Source: Thomasclavelia saccharogumia DSM 17460
Lineage (GTDB): Bacteria > Bacillota_I > Bacilli_A > Erysipelotrichales > Coprobacillaceae
Assembly: GCF_000686665.1 (NCBI RefSeq)
Contig: NZ_JMLH01000005.1
Span: 1 to 64,000, forward strand
Direction of reading: 5' to 3'
Length of the DNA stretch: 64,000 nt
Shown: positions 27,016-35,044 of the stretch, one piece after another
How the letters are laid out: the number at the start of each line of letters is the position of its first letter
Numbering within the stretch: the stretch's first letter is position 1
Position numbers and translations under genes: made by a program
The notes under the pieces: model-generated
Told to the model about the DNA's origin: nothing
Seen by the model: the letters and a program-made list of their open reading frames with translations, nothing else
Database searches by the model: none

Positions 27016-27726
27016 TTAAAAATCTTCCTTTTTATGTATTGTATCTTTTTTTGGTTTATTAAGTTCCTCATGAATTCCCTGCATTTTATAATCTAAATGG
27101 GATATCGTTTTAGCACAATCAATCAACTCATCACGTACGCCATCAGGAACCTCATTATCAGATTTGTATCGTAGGTGATGTTCTAAACTAGCCCAAAAGT
27201 CCATCGCAATAGTTCTGATCTGAATTTCTACAGGAATAGGTTGAACTTTTTCAGCTAAAAATATTGGTACTTCAACAACTAAATGTAAACTTCGATAACC
27301 ATTTTCTTTGGGGTGTTTTATATAATCCTTTTTCTTAATAAGTTTAATATCATTTTGCTTAATAAGTAAATCAGCAATTTTATAAACATCACTAACATAA
27401 TTACAAATTACTCTAACACCAGCTATATCTGTTAAATTAATTACAATTGATTCTAGAGAAATTTCTAGCCCTCTTTTTTCTAGTTTACCAAGAATGCTTT
27501 TTACCGATTTTAATCGATATTCCATATGATGAATAGGATTATGATCATGTTTGACTCTAAATTCATCATCAAGAATTTCCAATTTAGTTCTTATCTCTTT
27601 AATACCAGCATCATAAATCTGTTGTAATGATAAAAAACCTTCAAGTGTACCTGTTATTTCTTCATCAATACTTATCGATGAAAAAGGATCACTAATTATT
27701 TCTTTTTGCATGATTCTTTCTGTCAT
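27016..27726 (-). CDS. Small alarmone synthetase (RelA/SpoT synthetase domain only)
   Basis: The 236-residue protein has the (p)ppGpp synthetase domain without hydrolase or regulatory parts, as in RelP/RelQ. Motifs are INLTDIAGVRVICNYVSDVY, HPKENGYRSLHLVVEVP and VEIQIRTIAMDFWASLEHHLRYK. KHDHNPIHHMEYRLKSVKSI lies ahead of the domain. The NGYRSLHL and FWASLEH forms are closer to the RelP/YwaC type than to RelQ, though I cannot test that. AGAGGT precedes the ATG. It is divergent from the SpoIIR-like gene. Confidence 0.85.
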   Translation of the reverse strand: MTERIMQKEIISDPFSSISIDEEITGTLEGFLSLQQIYDAGIKEIRTKLEILDDEFRVKHDHNPIHHMEYRLKSVKSILGKLEKRGLEISLESIVINLTDIAGVRVICNYVSDVYKIADLLIKQNDIKLIKKKDYIKHPKENGYRSLHLVVEVPIFLAEKVQPIPVEIQIRTIAMDFWASLEHHLRYKSDNEVPDGVRDELIDCAKTISHLDYKMQGIHEELNKPKKDTIHKKEDF

Positions 27727-27800
27727 AAAAATACCTCTTATAAATTATTTTTTGTATACTTTAATCATAATTGGTAATAATGAACTTGAGGTGAACTGAT

Positions 27801-28163
27801 ATGAAAAAAATAATTATCACAGTATTAATTTTAATGAATGTAGTAACTGTCAATGCTTCAAGTAATGATCCCAAATATAAAATAATAGCTAATAGTAATA
27901 GTGAAAGAGATATTAAAGAAATGTATAAAATAAAAGATAGTTTAATAAGTGATTATCGTAGGTGGATCAAAGGCGTAGATGATATTGACCAGGTATTAGC
28001 TGATCATCAAAAAGATTATGAAGCTAGTTATTATAATGGTGAATATAAAATCATTATTGGTAAAGGCAAAGGAAAATCTCTTACTGGTACATTAAAAGCA
28101 AGTTATTGTACTAGCAGCAAAGAGATAAAAAAGAAATCTTTTTTTGCAGAACTTTTTTCATGA
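27801..28163 (+). CDS. Secreted SpoIIR-like protein, short form
   Basis: An N-terminal signal peptide (MKKIIITVLILMNVVTVNAS) is followed by YKIIANSNSERDIKEMYKIKDSL, which resembles the SpoIIR start (I/V-I-A-N-S-D-S-x-x-D-Q-x-x-K-x-x-V-R-D). YNGEYKIIIGKGKGKSL resembles its C-terminal V-x-I-G-E-G-x-G. SpoIIR triggers processing of pro-sigma-E across the forespore membrane. At 120 residues this is much shorter than usual and lacks the NWWC segment. Divergence or a different role is possible. A terminator follows. Confidence 0.45.
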   Translation: MKKIIITVLILMNVVTVNASSNDPKYKIIANSNSERDIKEMYKIKDSLISDYRRWIKGVDDIDQVLADHQKDYEASYYNGEYKIIIGKGKGKSLTGTLKASYCTSSKEIKKKSFFAELFS

Positions 28164-28187
28164 GAGACAGCTTATTGTCTCTTTTAT
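28163..28187 (+). terminator. Intrinsic terminator after the SpoIIR-like gene
   Basis: AGAGACA (28163-28169) pairs with TGTCTCT (28176-28182), followed by TTT. A second weaker hairpin (AAATCATCT with AGATGGTTT, about 28199-28226) lies in the leader of the Clp gene. Confidence 0.8.
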
Positions 28188-28293
28188 TATATGTAAATAT
28201 AAATCATCTTATATGAGATGGTTTTATGTTTAAAATAAAGTGATTCGTTAATAATTTAAAGTGTTAAACATATAATAAAATTAGAGGTGAACC

Positions 28294-30285
28294 ATGTTAA
28301 CAAAATTTGATGAACAAGCCCAAAAAGCAATTGTTGTAGGTGAAAGTATTGCTTTTGATTTAGGTCATAATAATGTTGGAAGTGAGCATTTATTATTGTC
28401 ATTATTAAAAATCAGTGATTCAAAATTAAAGGATCTGGTAAAGAAATATAATGTTGATGATAAAAGTATATATGAGGATATAAAAAGGTTGTTTGGGACA
28501 AATAATGATCAACCTTTTTATATGGAATATAGTGATGCTGTTAAAAATATTTTAGAAACAGCAGTCAACATTACAAATGAACAAAATAAAAGTAAAGTCA
28601 CTTTAAATATTTTAACTATAGCATTATTGAAAAGTGAAGAAAGCGTTGCTTACGAACTGTTAAAAAAATATAAAGTGGATTTTGAAGATATTATTTATCA
28701 ATTAAATGAAAGTGGTGAATTAGAAACAAAATTAGATCAAATTCAATCATTGATCAACCTCAACAAAAAGGTAAAGAAGGGCGAAAATTTAGTTGTTGGA
28801 AGACAAAAAGAATTAGAAAAACTTTGTATGATTTTAAGTAAAAGGGAAAAAAATAATGCTCTTATTATTGGTGAAGCAGGGGTCGGGAAATCAGCATTAG
28901 TTGAAAAATTAGCGTATTTGATTAATGAAAAACAAGTAAATGACGGATTAAAGAAAAAAATTATTTATGAACTAAGTTTATCTAGTATTGTTGCTGGAAC
29001 TAAATATCGTGGTGAATTTGAAGAAAAATTAAGAAAAATAATTGATAAAGTAAAAGAAATGGATAATGTTATTATTTTTATAGATGAAATTCATAACATA
29101 ATTGGTGCCGGTGGAGCTGAGGGGGCAATAGATGCAGCTAATATTTTAAAACCATATTTAGCTAGAAAAGATCTAACGATTATTGGCGCAACTACTACAG
29201 AAGAATATTATCAGCACTTTGAAAAAGACCAGGCAATGAATCGACGCTTTAGTATAATTACATTAAAAGAAAACACTAAAGAAGAAACATTTGATATTTT
29301 AAAAGAAACAAAATTATTTTATGAACAGTTTCATAAAATTGAAATTGATGATGAAGTTTTAAGATATTTAGTTGACAATGTCGATCACTATATTAAAAAC
29401 AGAACATTTCCTGATAAAGCAATTGATATTTTTGATTTAGCATGTGTAAAAACAAGATTTAGACAACAGCATATTATTACAAAACAAATAGTAAAAGATG
29501 TAATAGAGGAATATACCTCTATTAAAATTAGTGATAATTATGATTATGATGAAATTAAAGTAAAATTAAATAATCAGGTAATTGGTCAAAATGAAGCAAT
29601 TGAGCAAATAATCAGTCAACTAAAAATCAATAAACCTTCAAATCAGCCTACAGCTATAATGCTATTTACTGGTAGTAGTGGGGTAGGTAAAAGTGAAATG
29701 GCTAAACAGCTGGCAAAATATTTATCACGAAATTTAATTCGTTTAGATATGAGCGAATATAAAGACAGTTCAAGCGTTCAAAAAATCATAGGTGCTGCAC
29801 CAGGATATGTTGGTTATGATAAACCTAGTTTATTATTAGGACAATTACAAACATATCCCAAGAGTATAATTTTATTAGACGAAATTGATAAAGCATGTCA
29901 GGATGTTATTAATTTGTTTATGCAAGTATTTGATGAAGGTTATTTAGAAGACAGTCATAAAAGAAAAGTCTATTTTAATAACACGATCATTATTATGACT
30001 TCAAATCAAGGTAGTACTAAAAATAAATTAGGATTTAAAAAGAATATAGTAGATAAAAAATGTAATTATGGATTTAGTGATGAATTATTGAGTAGGATAG
30101 ATGAAATAATTAATTTCAAAAACCTCACAAAAACAGATTTAAAGATGATCATTAGAAAAAATATGCCACATGAAGTTAAAGAAGAAGATATTCAAAATAT
30201 ATTGAAAGATTATGATATGAAGCTACAAGGTCGTGGAATTATAAAGAAAGCAAATAAATATTTTCAAAGTAAAGCTAAAGCATAA
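28294..30285 (+). CDS. Clp/Hsp100 AAA+ ATPase, short form without middle domain
   Basis: The N domain (about 1-145) has FDEQAQKAIVVGESIAFDLGHNNVGSEHLLLSLL. The first ATPase has Walker A GEAGVGKSALVEKLA, Walker B IIFIDEIHNIIGAGG and NRRFS. The second has GSSGVGKSEMAKQLA and IILLDEIDKA. After AIDIFDLACVKTRFR the protein goes straight to EEYTSIKIS, so the coiled-coil M domain of ClpC/ClpB is missing. With 663 residues the C-terminal small domain also seems reduced. KLGF in the second ring could be a ClpP-docking tripeptide loop. Confidence 0.82.
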   Translation: MLTKFDEQAQKAIVVGESIAFDLGHNNVGSEHLLLSLLKISDSKLKDLVKKYNVDDKSIYEDIKRLFGTNNDQPFYMEYSDAVKNILETAVNITNEQNKSKVTLNILTIALLKSEESVAYELLKKYKVDFEDIIYQLNESGELETKLDQIQSLINLNKKVKKGENLVVGRQKELEKLCMILSKREKNNALIIGEAGVGKSALVEKLAYLINEKQVNDGLKKKIIYELSLSSIVAGTKYRGEFEEKLRKIIDKVKEMDNVIIFIDEIHNIIGAGGAEGAIDAANILKPYLARKDLTIIGATTTEEYYQHFEKDQAMNRRFSIITLKENTKEETFDILKETKLFYEQFHKIEIDDEVLRYLVDNVDHYIKNRTFPDKAIDIFDLACVKTRFRQQHIITKQIVKDVIEEYTSIKISDNYDYDEIKVKLNNQVIGQNEAIEQIISQLKINKPSNQPTAIMLFTGSSGVGKSEMAKQLAKYLSRNLIRLDMSEYKDSSSVQKIIGAAPGYVGYDKPSLLLGQLQTYPKSIILLDEIDKACQDVINLFMQVFDEGYLEDSHKRKVYFNNTIIIMTSNQGSTKNKLGFKKNIVDKKCNYGFSDELLSRIDEIINFKNLTKTDLKMIIRKNMPHEVKEEDIQNILKDYDMKLQGRGIIKKANKYFQSKAKA

Positions 30286-30313
30286 AAACTTAGACATCTG
30301 CCTAAGTTTTTTT
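30284..30313. terminator. Bidirectional terminator between Clp and DedA genes
   Basis: AAACTTAG and CTAAGTTT form a stem with A-run on one side and T-run on the other, so it can serve both convergent genes; it overlaps the DedA-like stop codon. Confidence 0.8.
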
Positions 30314-30886
30314 ATCTTTTACTTTCTTAAAAACGATAATAATTAAAAATAGGATACTAATAATCAAAGCATACTGCTTAATATATTCATGAATATTGAT
30401 CCAGTTATTTCCTAATAGTATTCCTAAATATACTAGGATACTATTCCAAATAATTATTCCTAGTAAAGTATAAAAAGAGAAACAAAAAAAGTTCATTTTT
30501 GTTATTCCTGCTGGTAATGATATTATAGAACGGACAATGGGAATTAAACGTCCCGCAAAAATGGAAAGTTTGCCATATCGTTTAAACCATCTTAGGGAGT
30601 TTTCGAGAGAATTAGGCTTAAAATGAAAATAAACTAAGATTTGTTCTAGTTTGTTGACTTTAATTAAATAACCCATAAAATATAAGATAACAGATCCTAA
30701 ATACGAACCTAAAGTAGCAACAATTACAACACCAGCGGGTTGTAATGAGGTTATTGTAGTTAAAAAGCCTCCAAAGGTTAAAATTATTTCACAAGGAATG
30801 GGTGGAAAGATGTTTTCTAAAGTGATTAAAATAAAAATAGCTTTATAGCCATAACTGTTAATTAAGGCGAGAATACTTGCCAGCAT
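30302..30886 (-). CDS. DedA-family membrane protein
   Basis: DedA proteins are implicated in undecaprenyl-phosphate or phospholipid flipping. The 194-residue protein has ENIFPPIPCEIILTFGG, the family's N-terminal acidic reentrant motif. It also has FAGRLIPIVRSIISLPAGITKMNF, the arginine-rich signature. Several helices are predicted by eye. GAAAGGAGA precedes the ATG. The start lies 29 bases inside the upstream NptA-like gene, so the pair is translationally linked. Confidence 0.9.
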   Translation of the reverse strand: MLASILALINSYGYKAIFILITLENIFPPIPCEIILTFGGFLTTITSLQPAGVVIVATLGSYLGSVILYFMGYLIKVNKLEQILVYFHFKPNSLENSLRWFKRYGKLSIFAGRLIPIVRSIISLPAGITKMNFFCFSFYTLLGIIIWNSILVYLGILLGNNWINIHEYIKQYALIISILFLIIIVFKKVKDKKT

Positions 30887-31772
30887 TATATGTCTCCTTT
30901 CTAGATAAAGGAAGTATTTTGTAAGCTAAATGAATTAACATATTATCAAATGGTAATAAGATAATAGTTGAAATTATATTAAAAAATGTATGCATATATG
31001 CTATTTGCATCATATGATTTGGAGTTAATGAGTGTATGAAGTCAATAAATGGAATAAAATATGATGCCATAAAGAAAATAATCGTTCCAATTATATTTAT
31101 TAATATATGAATAATAGTAAGACGTTTAGAATTAGGATCACCATTTATAGAAGCTAATAAAGCAGTTATACAAGTGCCAATATTTTGTCCGTAAATAACA
31201 TTTGTTGCCATAGTAAAATTAATTAGACCCTTTTGATATATTGTTTGTAAGACCCCTACAGATGCAGTTGAACTCTGAATAATTGCAGTAAAAATAGTTC
31301 CCACGATTATAGCTGTAATAGGATTATTTAATTTTGCAAACAGCTCAATAAAATAAGATGAACTTTGAAGCGGAATAAGGGCAACTGCCATTGTTTCCAT
31401 AGCCAAAAAAATCAATCCTAAAGCCATGATCACCCGTCCTATATACATTAGTTTATTTTTAAATAGCATCAAAATTAAACCTATAACACAAAAATAAATT
31501 GCTGATTGTCCTAGATCTAATGCAATCAACAGTCCTGTAACAGTAGTACCAATATTTGCTCCAAGAATGATCCAGGTGGCTTGATTCAAAGTAATAAGAT
31601 GACTATTTAATAAGCCAATCAAAACCACAGTAGTAGCTGAGGAACTGTGAATAACGGCGGTAATCGCAGTTCCAATCAATACACCAAGATATTTATTAGA
31701 AGTAGATTTATAAAGAATATTTCTTAATTTATCATTTGCTAAGATATCTAAACTTGAAGACATTAGGTGCAT
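30858..31772 (-). CDS. Na+/phosphate cotransporter family protein (NptA/PNaS type)
   Basis: Paired Na/Pi-cotransporter repeats are visible: GTAITAVIHSSSATTVVLIGLLNS with GANIGTTVTGLL, and GTIFTAIIQSSTASVGVLQTI with GQNIGTCITALL. These are the Q/H-S-S-S-A-T and G-x-N-I-G-T motifs. The annotated ATG (31772) begins at MHLMSS, but the frame stays open upstream to 31838. It there encodes NIVGFILSLIVFLYGMHLMS, the usual N-terminal helix. No ATG, GTG or TTG lies there, so an ATT at 31826 with AAGGA nine bases upstream is a candidate start. Confidence 0.82.
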   Translation of the reverse strand: MHLMSSSLDILANDKLRNILYKSTSNKYLGVLIGTAITAVIHSSSATTVVLIGLLNSHLITLNQATWIILGANIGTTVTGLLIALDLGQSAIYFCVIGLILMLFKNKLMYIGRVIMALGLIFLAMETMAVALIPLQSSSYFIELFAKLNNPITAIIVGTIFTAIIQSSTASVGVLQTIYQKGLINFTMATNVIYGQNIGTCITALLASINGDPNSKRLTIIHILINIIGTIIFFMASYFIPFIDFIHSLTPNHMMQIAYMHTFFNIISTIILLPFDNMLIHLAYKILPLSRKETYNAGKYSRLN

Positions 31773-31928
31773 CCCGTATAAAAAAACGATAAGACTTAAA
31801 ATAAATCCAACAATATTTTTAATAATAAGATCACATCCTTATTTAAGTATATTATTAAATATGTAAATAATGTTTATTTTCAAGATAATGATTAAATGCT
31901 ACAATAAGAGAAAAGAGGAAGTGAGGTA

Positions 31929-32564
31929 ATGAATTATAGTGCAATTGTATTATGTGCTGGTAAAGGCAGTAGGAGTGGCTTGAGTTATAATAAAATGTTA
32001 TATCGTTTTAAAGATAAAACGGTCTATGAAATGACGATGAAAATATTTTTAAATGATGATAGATGTAAACAAATTGTTGTTGTAACTAAAGAAGATGAAA
32101 TTAGCGATTTAAAAAAACTCATTTCATCTAGTAAAATAGATTATACTTTTGGGGGAAAAGAGCGGCAGGATAGTGTTTATAACGGCTTACAAATTGTAAA
32201 TCAGGACTATGTTTTGATTCATGATGGGGCTAGGCCATATTTAAAAAATAAAAACGTAGATGATTTATTGCTTTGTTTAAATAATAATGATGCTTGTTTA
32301 CTGATGGTTCCTGTAAAAGATACTATAAAAATGTGTAAAGGTGAAAATGTTATAGAAACGTTACCTAGAGAAACATTGATGCAGGCGCAAACACCTCAAG
32401 CTTTTAAAACAAGCCTAATTAAAGATTGTTACAAACTGGGAAAAATTAATAATTTTGCAGCTACTGATGATGCTTCATTGGTAGAACACTTTAAAATGGC
32501 TCCTGTAAAAGTTGTAATGGGAAGTTACGAAAATATTAAGATAACGACACCAGATGATTTATAA
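31929..32564 (+). CDS. ispD: 2-C-methyl-D-erythritol 4-phosphate cytidylyltransferase
   Basis: IspD forms CDP-methylerythritol in the non-mevalonate isoprenoid pathway. The N-terminal nucleotide-binding motif is AIVLCAGKGSRSGLSYNKML. GGKERQDSVYNGL, VLIHDGARPYL and VPVKDTIKM are family motifs, and ATDDASLVE lies near the end. At 211 residues it is slightly short. GAGGAAGTGAGG precedes the ATG. No ispF is adjacent in the window. Confidence 0.93.
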   Translation: MNYSAIVLCAGKGSRSGLSYNKMLYRFKDKTVYEMTMKIFLNDDRCKQIVVVTKEDEISDLKKLISSSKIDYTFGGKERQDSVYNGLQIVNQDYVLIHDGARPYLKNKNVDDLLLCLNNNDACLLMVPVKDTIKMCKGENVIETLPRETLMQAQTPQAFKTSLIKDCYKLGKINNFAATDDASLVEHFKMAPVKVVMGSYENIKITTPDDL

Positions 32565-32593
32565 GATACCAAATTAGGTATCTTTATTTTTTA
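32563..32593 (+). terminator. Intrinsic terminator after ispD
   Basis: AAGATACC (32563-32570) pairs with GGTATCTT (32577-32584), followed by TATTTTTT. Confidence 0.85.
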
Positions 32594-32613
32594 CAAAAAA
32601 TTATTTTTACTTA

Positions 32614-32642
32614 TTGACGAAATTATTAGTATATGTTAATAT
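32614..32642 (+). promoter_or_regulatory. Promoter of the sulfur amino-acid operon
   Basis: TTGACG (32614-32619) and TAATAT (32637-32642) are separated by exactly 17 bases. The transcript would start near 32649. A small hairpin AATCCTA/TAGGATT follows before the leader peptide. Confidence 0.75.
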
Positions 32643-32694
32643 ACTAAACATAGTAATCCTATATATTAAGTAGGATTAGAAAGGAGATACGAAA

Positions 32695-32790
32695 ATGAAC
32701 ACAACAAATAAGATTAACCAAAATATGATGTGTATGTGTAGCTGTATACAAATGTATAGAGTATATTTTCGTGTACGCAAATATTCTTAA
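32695..32790 (+). CDS. Met/Cys-rich leader peptide (31 aa)
   Basis: An ORF with GAAAGGAGA before its ATG encodes MNTTNKINQNMMCMCSC, then IQMYRVYFRVRKYS and stop. The control region ATG ATG TGT ATG TGT AGC TGT (32725-32745) contains three Met and three Cys codons. The stop codon (32788-32790) touches the 5' arm of a possible antiterminator, and a perfect terminator follows. Downstream genes import and cleave sulfur amino acids. Coding layout is seen; regulation by Met/Cys supply is inferred. Confidence 0.75.
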   Translation: MNTTNKINQNMMCMCSCIQMYRVYFRVRKYS

Positions 32791-32846
32791 TCTTTTATTT
32801 TATTAAATTCAAGAAGGAGGATGTTCGCAATGAACATCCTTTTTTT
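32790..32846 (+). promoter_or_regulatory. Attenuator: terminator with competing antiterminator
   Basis: Terminator: AGGATGTTC (32818-32826) and GAACATCCT (32832-32840) with seven T. Antiterminator: ATCTTTTATTTT (32790-32801) pairs, with G-T pairs and one mismatch, with AAGAAGGAGGAT (32811-32822), hiding the terminator's 5' arm. A ribosome sitting on the leader stop codon would cover the antiterminator's 5' arm. Confidence 0.7.
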
Positions 32847-32864
32847 AACATAGGGGGAAGAAAA

Positions 32865-34019
32865 ATGAAAAAAGATTTATTACAAATTGAATTAGAAACC
32901 CAATTTAAATGGTTTCACGCTCATCCAGAATTATCTTATCAAGAATATGAAACAACTTTACGAATAAAAAAACTGCTGAAAGAGCATGATATTGAAATTT
33001 TAGATCTGCCATTAAATACAGGTTTGGTAGCAATAATTAGGGGAAAATATCCTGGACCAGTAATTGCGCTAAGAAGTGATATTGATGCTTTACCAGTTGA
33101 TGAAGAAACTGATTTACAGTGGCGTTCTAAATCTGAGGGGAAAATGCATGCCTGTGGTCATGATTTTCATCTTACGACTATTTATGGAACTGCATTATTA
33201 TTAAAGAAACAGCAAGAAAATATTCACGGAACAGTAAAATTAATTTTTCAACCAGCAGAAGAATCTTCACTAGGAGCTTTGAAAATTATTGAATCAAAAG
33301 CACTTGATGATGTAGAAGCAATTTTTGGGATTCATAGTTCATCGGTGTTTCCAGTTGGAACATTGGGTATAAAAACAGGAAGTATTACTGCTGCAGTAGA
33401 TCGGTTTGAAATTAAATTAAAAGGATTTGGTACTCATGCAGCACATCCACAGCAAGGAAAAGATCCAATTGTAGCTTTAGGAGCTTTGATAAATGCTATA
33501 CAAACGATAGTTAGTCGTAATACTGATCCGTTATCAAGTGGTGTTGTTAGTATTACTCATGTTGAAGCAGGGAAGACATGGAATGTAATCCCTGAAACAG
33601 CATTTTTAGAAGGGACAATTAGAACATTAGAATTAAATGACCGAAAACTTTATGAAGAACGTTTAAGAGAAATAGTAGAGTATATAGGCAAAGCATATCA
33701 AATTGATACAGAAGTTAAATGGATAGCAGGACCAGGGGCTGTAATCAATGATAAAGAGTGGAGTGATTTTGCAAAAAATGTAGCTAAGGAAGATGACATT
33801 AATGTAGCTTCAAGTGCAGTTTCTCTTGGTGGTGAGGATTTTGCTTTTTACCTGGAGAAAATCAAAGGAACATTTATTCAAATTGGAACAGGTAAGACAT
33901 ATCCTAATCACCATCCAAAATTTCAAGTTGATCCTAAAGCTTTATCATTTGCAGCTAAATATATGAGTCGATTAGCTGTTAAAGCCTTACTAAAAATAGA
34001 AGCAGAGGAGGAATATTGA
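32865..34019 (+). CDS. M20-family amidohydrolase (N-acyl amino acid deacylase type)
   Basis: The 384-residue metallopeptidase of the IAA-amino-acid hydrolase / hippurate hydrolase group has RSDIDALPVDEET, HACGHDFHL, FQPAEESSLGA and GIHSSSVFPVG. A dimerisation lid domain spans about 180-295 and GGEDFAFYLEKI follows. These are the metal and catalytic residues. Position at the head of a Met-transporter/C-S lyase operon suggests removal of an acyl group from a sulfur amino acid, as known for Bacillus N-acetylated sulfur compounds; the substrate is inferred. AGGGGGAAGAAAA lies before the ATG. Confidence 0.85.
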   Translation: MKKDLLQIELETQFKWFHAHPELSYQEYETTLRIKKLLKEHDIEILDLPLNTGLVAIIRGKYPGPVIALRSDIDALPVDEETDLQWRSKSEGKMHACGHDFHLTTIYGTALLLKKQQENIHGTVKLIFQPAEESSLGALKIIESKALDDVEAIFGIHSSSVFPVGTLGIKTGSITAAVDRFEIKLKGFGTHAAHPQQGKDPIVALGALINAIQTIVSRNTDPLSSGVVSITHVEAGKTWNVIPETAFLEGTIRTLELNDRKLYEERLREIVEYIGKAYQIDTEVKWIAGPGAVINDKEWSDFAKNVAKEDDINVASSAVSLGGEDFAFYLEKIKGTFIQIGTGKTYPNHHPKFQVDPKALSFAAKYMSRLAVKALLKIEAEEEY

Positions 34020-35044
34020 TGATTGAAATAGAACATGTTTCTAAAACTTTTCATACTCGTTTTGAAGAGGTTCATGCGTTACAGGATGTTTCTATCAAAG
34101 TAGAAAAAGGGGATATATTTGGTGTAATTGGTTATTCTGGAGCTGGGAAGTCAACATTAATTAGAATGGTAAATCTATTAGAAAAACCTGATCAAGGAAA
34201 TGTTTTTATTGAAGGTAAAAATATCACGAATTATTCATCAAAAAAATTAAATAGATTAAGAAAAGAAATCGGGATGGTTTTTCAACAATTTAACCTATTA
34301 GATAGTCAAACAGTTTTTCAAAATATTGCTATTCCTTTGATTTTAGCAAAATATAATAAACAAGATATAAAGAAAAGAGTATACGAACTATTAGATTTCG
34401 TAGGTCTAAAGGATAAAAGTGATGTTTATGTTTCACAATTATCTGGAGGTCAAAAACAGAGAATCGGAATAGCACGAGCTTTAGCTACTAATCCTAAAAT
34501 TTTGTTATGTGATGAGGCAACTAGTGCATTAGATCCAGAAACGACAGAATCAATCTTGTTATTGTTAAAAAAAATAAATATTGAATTAAATATTACTATT
34601 TTATTGATTACCCATGAAATGAATGTTATTAAGAAAATTTGTAATAAAGTAGCTGTAATGGAAAATGGAAAAATCTGTGAACAGGGGGATACAATAAAAC
34701 TTTTTAGCAATCCGCAACAGGAAATAACTAAAAAGTTTGTTAAAACTGTAATCAACAGTTCGATACCAGAAACAATTCTAAGAAACTTAGATTATGCTGA
34801 TCCAATTGTCAAATTAACTTTTTTTGGAAAAAATTCACAGGATTCTGTAGTTTCACAAATTAATAAACAGTTTAATGTTACAACGACTATTTTGTTTGCA
34901 TCAGTTAATGAAATTCAAAATACGGTTTTAGGAATCTTGATTTTACAATTACAAGGAGATAAAAACGAAATTGATAAAGCAGAAAAATATGTAATTAAAA
35001 GGGGAATTGCGATTGAAAGGGTGGTGACTACAAATGAGCGATAA
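34019..35044 (+). CDS. metN: Methionine ABC importer ATPase
   Basis: Walker A GYSGAGKSTLIR, Q-loop MVFQQFNLLDSQTV, signature [15 protein letters not shown], Walker B ILLCDEATSALDPETT and switch His in ITHEMNVIKK are followed by a C-terminal NIL domain (about 265-341). NIL binds methionine for transinhibition in MetN. I prefer the ATG at 34019, overlapping the M20 stop (TGATG), with GAGGAGGA upstream. It overlaps the permease gene by 11 bases. Confidence 0.93.
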   Translation: MIEIEHVSKTFHTRFEEVHALQDVSIKVEKGDIFGVIGYSGAGKSTLIRMVNLLEKPDQGNVFIEGKNITNYSSKKLNRLRKEIGMVFQQFNLLDSQTVFQNIAIPLILAKYNKQDIKKRVYELLDFVGLKDKSDVYVSQLSGGQKQRIGIARALATNPKILLCDEATSALDPETTESILLLLKKINIELNITILLITHEMNVIKKICNKVAVMENGKICEQGDTIKLFSNPQQEITKKFVKTVINSSIPETILRNLDYADPIVKLTFFGKNSQDSVVSQINKQFNVTTTILFASVNEIQNTVLGILILQLQGDKNEIDKAEKYVIKRGIAIERVVTTNER

